From assembly GCA_001695595.3 (NCBI GenBank), contig MBPM02000003.1, forward strand, positions 1,054,001-1,118,000: a stretch of DNA of 64,000 nucleotides. Direction: 5' to 3'. The notes under the pieces were generated by a model, which saw only the letters and a list, made by a program, of their open reading frames with translations, made no database searches and had not been told where the DNA came from. Positions 60,401 to 64,000 of this stretch are shown here, piece after piece. This stretch comes from Plasmopara viticola (taxonomy: Eukaryota; Oomycota; Peronosporomycetes; Peronosporales; Peronosporaceae). Made by a program: the position numbers and the translations under genes. Each line of letters begins with the position of its first letter. Position 1 is the first letter of the stretch.

Positions 60401-62265
60401 GCAAGAATATCGGCAAAGAGCTCTGTCGGGTCAAAATCTACAAATCGAGGACCTTCCCCTGTGTCAACAGCTTGCGTACTTTCGTTGTAACTCTCACCCT
60501 CTATATCTCTTTCATGTATGATACCGCCGTAATGCTTTCCTCCCACCATGAAATACCGAAAAAGCATGAGATTCATCGTGAGAGTGCCCGTTTTGTCCGT
60601 AAAGATATGATGCACGCGGCCGAGGTCTTCATTCAAAGCAGAGGATCGGACTACGGCCGGCGTATCCGACTGCTTGTCGTAAATTTCCAAGTCTTGTTCG
60701 ATAAAGTAGGCTTGCCAGTATTTGACAAACTCTAGCGATACATTCAGAGAGATCGGAACAAAGTTTTGCATGATAATGAAATAGCGTAGATGCAGCTTAG
60801 CTAGCTCAGCAAGTGGGTGGAAAGAAGAAGCGACAGGTAAGTTTTGATGCCGCTGATTGGCAGCACGGTCGAGATACCAAAACGAAGCACCCATGTCATG
60901 CATCCAGTAAGCACCGAGCAGTGCAGCAAGAAAACAAATGAGCTGCTGAAGGATAACGATGCCGATAATAAGTCGATTCAGCCGTCGCTCCACTGACGAG
61001 GTCTTAACAACACGCTCAGTATTGCTGCAATAGACTTTTGTTTCGTGACCCGTGAATACCACCATACCAGTTACTGATCGTGTATTACGGAGCACACAAC
61101 TTCGCAACAACATTTGCTTCGCCGTGACTGGTATACGTACACGCGTAAGGCCATCGCCATTTGTCTTAAATTGCAAGAGGCTAGCGGCAGAAAGCGTCGA
61201 TGCTAATTGTGAAGTCTTTGCTGTAACAAAGTCGACCGTCTGCGCTTGAGCAGGGCTAAAAACTGCTGAAAAAGTGCCTTCGAAAGTCGCTATTCGATTG
61301 TTAGGCTGCTCACACACCATCGTGCCGCAAAGATCATTGTGGCCGCCACCATCAATTGTATGAGTATTGGGATTAGATCGGCCACATAAACCTGCTACCA
61401 ATGGAATGGCTGTGCGAATTTTTAAATTGGTTTCGCCATCCAAAGACTTGGTCTCGATGTACGCAATGTTAGACTCTCCTAATTGCTGCTTTGAAAATGA
61501 TTGAGTACCTTGTACATGCTCCGATGTAGTGATTAAAGAATCCGTCATCTTTGTTGCGCCGTTCGATCCATGACATCTTTCAGGGTTCGTAGCTTGATTG
61601 TGTTGTTGATTCTCTTCATCACCACCGTGTCCCACTGCATTAACCGACAAAAGAAACAAATCTGCTGGTATCGTCTGATCCTGCATCACCTTGACAACGT
61701 CTCCTACCCGTAAATCTCCCCATCGTCGCTCCTCCCAACTGCCCAGAGGAGTCAGCGTCATCACTGGCCGACTATTGGCCACGCGATCAGCTCGATGGCG
61801 CTCTCGGTCCTCCAGAGCTTCTTTGATTGCACTACACACTAGTACAACCGCGAGTGGTAGCAATATTGTCGGAATGCCGCGTGTGTTACTCACTTCTTTA
61901 ATGGTCTGAAGGAATGCAATGAACAGGAAATACACATTTGAAGGTCGCTGCATTTGTGCCAGTAGCACCCGTGGTCCAAAATTCCAGGCACTATACTTTG
62001 CACTCAAAACAACATTGTTCGTAAAAAGTGACGGTGGCTCAATTGCTTCTTCACGCGGTCGCTTGGTGCGTCGAAACAACCACGAAGACCGTCGATTCCT
62101 ATGTCGACACTCCTCGTCTATCTCGCGTCGACAACGACGTTGTTCTGCATTTGCGCGCTCTAAAAGTCTTTTTCGGTCCACATGTATAACTCGCAAACGC
62201 TCGTTCGCTTCCGTTGGAGCCGTAGTGCTAGCGAGAGGCATAGTCACCACTTCGGGGTCATGCAT
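57466..62265 (-). CDS. P4-type ATPase, phospholipid flippase
   Basis: This enzyme moves phospholipids from the outer to the inner leaflet of plasma or Golgi membranes using ATP, usually with a CDC50 partner. It is a single exon of 1,599 residues from the ATG at 62265. Motifs: NNVVLSAKYSAWNFGPRVLL at the entry to the membrane domain, A-domain DGETNLK, helix 4 PISLNVSLEFVKYWQ, phosphorylation site DKTGTLTMNLM, ASSPDEQALVSAA, TGDKMETAVNIGYA and GDGANDVAMIQAAHIGVGISG. DGET and PISL mark P4 rather than cation pumps. Helices 5-10 and the cytosolic tail (about 1,330 to the end) are complete. The frame extends to 62919, but that part is antisense to the C2/TPR gene and is not coding; an ATG at 62361 is the alternative start. 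Confidence 0.94.
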   Translation of the reverse strand: MHDPEVVTMPLASTTAPTEANERLRVIHVDRKRLLERANAEQRRCRREIDEECRHRNRRSSWLFRRTKRPREEAIEPPSLFTNNVVLSAKYSAWNFGPRVLLAQMQRPSNVYFLFIAFLQTIKEVSNTRGIPTILLPLAVVLVCSAIKEALEDRERHRADRVANSRPVMTLTPLGSWEERRWGDLRVGDVVKVMQDQTIPADLFLLSVNAVGHGGDEENQQHNQATNPERCHGSNGATKMTDSLITTSEHVQGTQSFSKQQLGESNIAYIETKSLDGETNLKIRTAIPLVAGLCGRSNPNTHTIDGGGHNDLCGTMVCEQPNNRIATFEGTFSAVFSPAQAQTVDFVTAKTSQLASTLSAASLLQFKTNGDGLTRVRIPVTAKQMLLRSCVLRNTRSVTGMVVFTGHETKVYCSNTERVVKTSSVERRLNRLIIGIVILQQLICFLAALLGAYWMHDMGASFWYLDRAANQRHQNLPVASSFHPLAELAKLHLRYFIIMQNFVPISLNVSLEFVKYWQAYFIEQDLEIYDKQSDTPAVVRSSALNEDLGRVHHIFTDKTGTLTMNLMLFRYFMVGGKHYGGIIHERDIEGESYNESTQAVDTGEGPRFVDFDPTELFADILAGGEHAETLRRFLRHLALCHTLIPTKSFAEMCSTSFPEYSASSPDEQALVSAAAFCNVRFVHRTPTTMTLLEPGRTVPSTYKLLNVIEFDSDRKRMSVIVETPDGSIELLCKGADDVIFERLAPDQATKPDGLACESASDQLTLYAQAGMRTLCLAYKTIDRQKYEDWNARYVQAHASMEELVKRRQGCVNAIDPLMNEIEADLVLLGVTAVQDKLQAGVPATLRLLQETNIKLWTLTGDKMETAVNIGYASALLSHDMNVQEIKGSDYACIAAALKKVSKLEMADFYQLPFRASHSTRSKASENKVRLARKDKHQTFVQNTGLLESAKAKVSGFLFGTVPKQKQKRRRHRTRDEFRVSSPFRQTLTYSSVATDADYSDNLSSNEDFSNSVGHEANVGTLCTPAYGSLSELDESHPQNKVLSQKLALVIDGQALEYALQPQLRNLFYQVTRQCASAVICCRVSPKQKADIVELVRDFEPDSVTLAIGDGANDVAMIQAAHIGVGISGQEGAQAVNASDYALAQFRFLQKLLFVHGRWAYRRVAKLMSYMLYKNVTYVLTTFWFGCFCGFSGQPLILDIAAQSFNVLYTSVPLVLFAVLDQDVSSTSATKFPYLYALGQKNVLLARRVFWPWILNGIWHSIVILFVSVWAFAGFGLSIHTLPVIAAESGKSSGLVTLGFVVFTNLVIVVNFKLCLEAFMLTWPFLLTVTGSILLWFAVGTLISLPNTGFPQATGEMEYLQELSTFWLVCLLVLSLSLLRDILWKLVRRFLLPSMYHILQERELLGLPNSPRRMQREHQRFTLNLACSDGPDTVVDYGNLCKNVSRLESHEELLMRASPLGERLIASCASSGDDTIDPEHVTDFQGREKKRNIRIRGSFQSPSVLNSFEAGAMPSFQELPTSNFVTGSANAVGGSRSSPLVGVAGSYRGYAFSEDENVDSDVESASLRTGHGEEDQAKALFGAHVSIKKVLKSVRGRKNA

Positions 62266-62374
62266 CAGATTGAAAAATATTATCGGGTGTTTTACTGACT
62301 CAGATGTAACCGGTTCTGTCAGACGGTGGACCGGGTCAAAAAAGTGATCAATTCTATCCATCAACGCTTTAGTG
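62266..62374. promoter_or_regulatory. Divergent spacer between flippase and C2/TPR gene
   Basis: A 109-bp gap if the flippase starts at 62265. Its size matches the other head-to-head gaps here. If the flippase starts at 62361, only 13 bp remain, which is why the inner start is preferred. Confidence 0.3.
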
Positions 62375-64000
62375 ATGGAAAACGCTATGAGCGATGTGCA
62401 ATCGCTCAGTGACTCGCCGACGTCGTCGACGGATCTAGGAAATTCGCTCATGTGGGAGAAAGTGGCCTTGTCTCCACTGGAAATCCGCTCCGTGCAATTA
62501 GAGCATGAGCTACAGCACGCGGAGGAGGAGGCTGCGGTAACCGCGATGCGGCAGAATAAGCACGGTGTGGATGTCGATGCTAAGACTGGCAAGGCTGCAG
62601 GCTGCATATCAATAGAAGTGCTAGCGGCTAAAGACTTAGCTTTGGACAAGAATGCGGCGGTGCAGGCGATCAGTGGCAATGCACAGCCAGAATTGTACGT
62701 GTCTGCTTTGGCGACCCCGCTGTCAGCTTTTGAAAAGACTACAAAAAAGCACTTGCGTACGAGGCTTGTACCAGCTGTAGTCAACAACACTGCGAGCTGG
62801 GAGGAATCGTTAGTGTTTAAAGGTGCCAAGACCAAAAGGTTTGGCGTGAAGGCCTTGTTAAATTGCAAGGCTGAGGTCATTGCTGATGTGGTGCTCGGAG
62901 AGCTGGAGCTGCGGAGCACCGACTACGCAGACCAGATGCCACATGAAAATTGGTTTGATTTGACGGCTCCGGCGTCGGCAGCAACGAGTGGTGTTGTTGG
63001 GAAGCTTTTGTTGCGCGTGACATTTGAGTACTCGATAAGTAAACGTCGTGAGCACCAAATTGCTCTACTTCGACAGAAAAAGCGCGAGAATGACGACGAT
63101 ATCGAGCAGTTTAAGAGTACAGCGCGATTGGTGAATGCACCTTTGCGGCATCCTGCAGCATTTGGCAACCACACAGCACGGGCTGCTCTTTACTTGCCCG
63201 GCAATACATTCCACATTGATGCACACCACCCGGCCGCTGTAAGTGTGGCACCTTTGGCGGACAAAACTCGCGTGGTCACTCCATTTGGACGGGGCGTTGT
63301 AGTGTCATTTCGACCAGAGACAAAGATGTATGTAGTACAGATGGATACGGACGCTGCGGTAAGGACTCGTACGATTGCCTACTTGCGCCAAAACGTCGTG
63401 GACGAAGAGCCTGATGAGCCGTACCTTAGAATGCATATGAAGGTGCTGACTCCGTATGGCTTGGGTGTTCTAAAGGAAATTCGCCCCCACGACGACGTCT
63501 TGATAGTCAAGACCGACTACGCATACCTGTACATGCAGCGTAAGGATGTAAAGCTGCCAGAAAAGGAAATTGAAGACATGTCGACGAAAGACCTGATTAA
63601 TGAGGCCGTGAAGTTTGCAGACGCGGGTAATGAAGAGTTTCGCGTTGGCAATTTGCAGGAAGCCGTGTACAGCTACTTGCGCTCTCTAGGCTTTCTCCAG
63701 CGTGTAGATCAAGATACTGCCACGCATAAGGAGAAAGCAACAATCATTCAGACCATGGTTCGCTGTCACCTCAACATCGGTGCGTGCAAATTAAAGCTCA
63801 ACATGTACGCGGATGCAGAAATTGCGTGCACAAACGCCTTGAGCATACTTACGGTTTTGGCCGAAAACCGCGAGGGTAATGTTGTAACGTGGATGGGACG
63901 TCTGGGCATGTCGGAGCAACTTCTTTACGAAGATTGGCCATCTAAGGCGCGTTTTCGCCGTGCGCAGGCGTGCGTTAAGCTGGATAAATATGTGGATGCT
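62375..64000 (+). CDS. C2 and TPR domain protein, 3' end beyond window
   Basis: An open frame of 542 codons runs off the right edge without a stop. The start ATG at 62375 (MENAMSDVQSLSDSP) follows a stop in frame. Order: polar N-terminus; C2-like domain (about 70-215: GCISIEVLAAKDLAL, PELYVSALAT, TASWEESLVF, VVLGELELRS, GKLLLRVTFEYS); two related 50-60-residue units (TRVVTPFGRGVVVSFRPETK and MKVLTPYGLGVLKEIRPHDD, about 300-400); then TPR repeats of immunophilin type (EAVKFADAGNEEFRVGNLQEA, CHLNIGACKLKLNMYADA, KARFRRAQACVKLDKYVDA). C2 suggests lipid or Ca2+ binding and TPR suggests chaperone or partner docking. The whole architecture is not one I recognise. Confidence 0.85.
   Translation, partial: MENAMSDVQSLSDSPTSSTDLGNSLMWEKVALSPLEIRSVQLEHELQHAEEEAAVTAMRQNKHGVDVDAKTGKAAGCISIEVLAAKDLALDKNAAVQAISGNAQPELYVSALATPLSAFEKTTKKHLRTRLVPAVVNNTASWEESLVFKGAKTKRFGVKALLNCKAEVIADVVLGELELRSTDYADQMPHENWFDLTAPASAATSGVVGKLLLRVTFEYSISKRREHQIALLRQKKRENDDDIEQFKSTARLVNAPLRHPAAFGNHTARAALYLPGNTFHIDAHHPAAVSVAPLADKTRVVTPFGRGVVVSFRPETKMYVVQMDTDAAVRTRTIAYLRQNVVDEEPDEPYLRMHMKVLTPYGLGVLKEIRPHDDVLIVKTDYAYLYMQRKDVKLPEKEIEDMSTKDLINEAVKFADAGNEEFRVGNLQEAVYSYLRSLGFLQRVDQDTATHKEKATIIQTMVRCHLNIGACKLKLNMYADAEIACTNALSILTVLAENREGNVVTWMGRLGMSEQLLYEDWPSKARFRRAQACVKLDKYVDA

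Noticed and set aside
62266..62919. N-terminal extension of the flippase reading frame beyond its usual start
   Set aside because: It is antisense to the well-supported C2/TPR gene, is low-complexity Ser/Ala/Thr-rich, and has no P4-ATPase similarity.

Overview
The window is nuclear DNA of an oomycete, most likely a Phytophthora or downy-mildew relative. The basis is gene content (SYF2, TTC27, Wee1, PDX1, RPL26, a P4-ATPase, IQM-type and RUN/RhoGAP/ELMO/TLDc proteins). Most introns are very short GT-AG introns of about 45-130 bp. Spacers inside gene clusters are only about 80-200 bp, and one sequence closely resembles the oomycete initiator (Inr) 5' of a start codon. There are no operons, CRISPR arrays or bacterial signals.

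Layout. Positions 1-3,096 hold a small gene island: the first 39 codons of an unknown minus-strand gene, a CaMKK-like kinase and a bestrophin-like membrane protein. Positions 3,097-15,176 are AT-rich and gene-poor, with a decayed reverse-transcriptase-type relic near 14 kb. Positions 15,177-39,139 are a dense island: a repeat cluster, an intact TauE/SafE transporter, a broken partly inverted relic of a second one, PDX1 (vitamin B6), SYF2 (splicing), TTC27 (TPR), an AWS-SET-PHD histone methyltransferase, two small proteins, a RUN-RhoGAP-ELMO-TLDc fusion, Wee1, RPL26 with an intron inside its start codon, a kinesin-like pseudo-motor and an IQM-like protein. Positions 39,140-56,413 are again gene-poor, with one clear 92-codon coding-like stretch (48,694-48,969, minus) lacking a start. 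Positions 56,414-64,000 hold a Tudor-like protein, a large P4-ATPase flippase and the start of a C2/TPR protein that runs off the right edge.

Many models needed splicing by hand. I joined exons at GT-AG sites that keep phase and restore family motifs. The joins for SYF2, the SET protein, the RUN-RhoGAP-ELMO-TLDc protein, the kinesin-like gene, the IQM gene and RPL26 are phase-consistent throughout. The N-terminal part of Wee1 and the C-terminal exon of the Tudor-like gene are unresolved. Genes are often paired head to head across 80-130 bp (1/200, 20172/20299, 26597/26696, 31141/31268, 62265/62375), which suggests shared bidirectional promoters.

The genes are mostly housekeeping or signalling genes and do not form one pathway. 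The most unusual items are the four-domain RUN-RhoGAP-ELMO-TLDc protein, the P-loop-less kinesin, the TauE relic with an inverted middle, and the orphan coding fragment at 48.8 kb.
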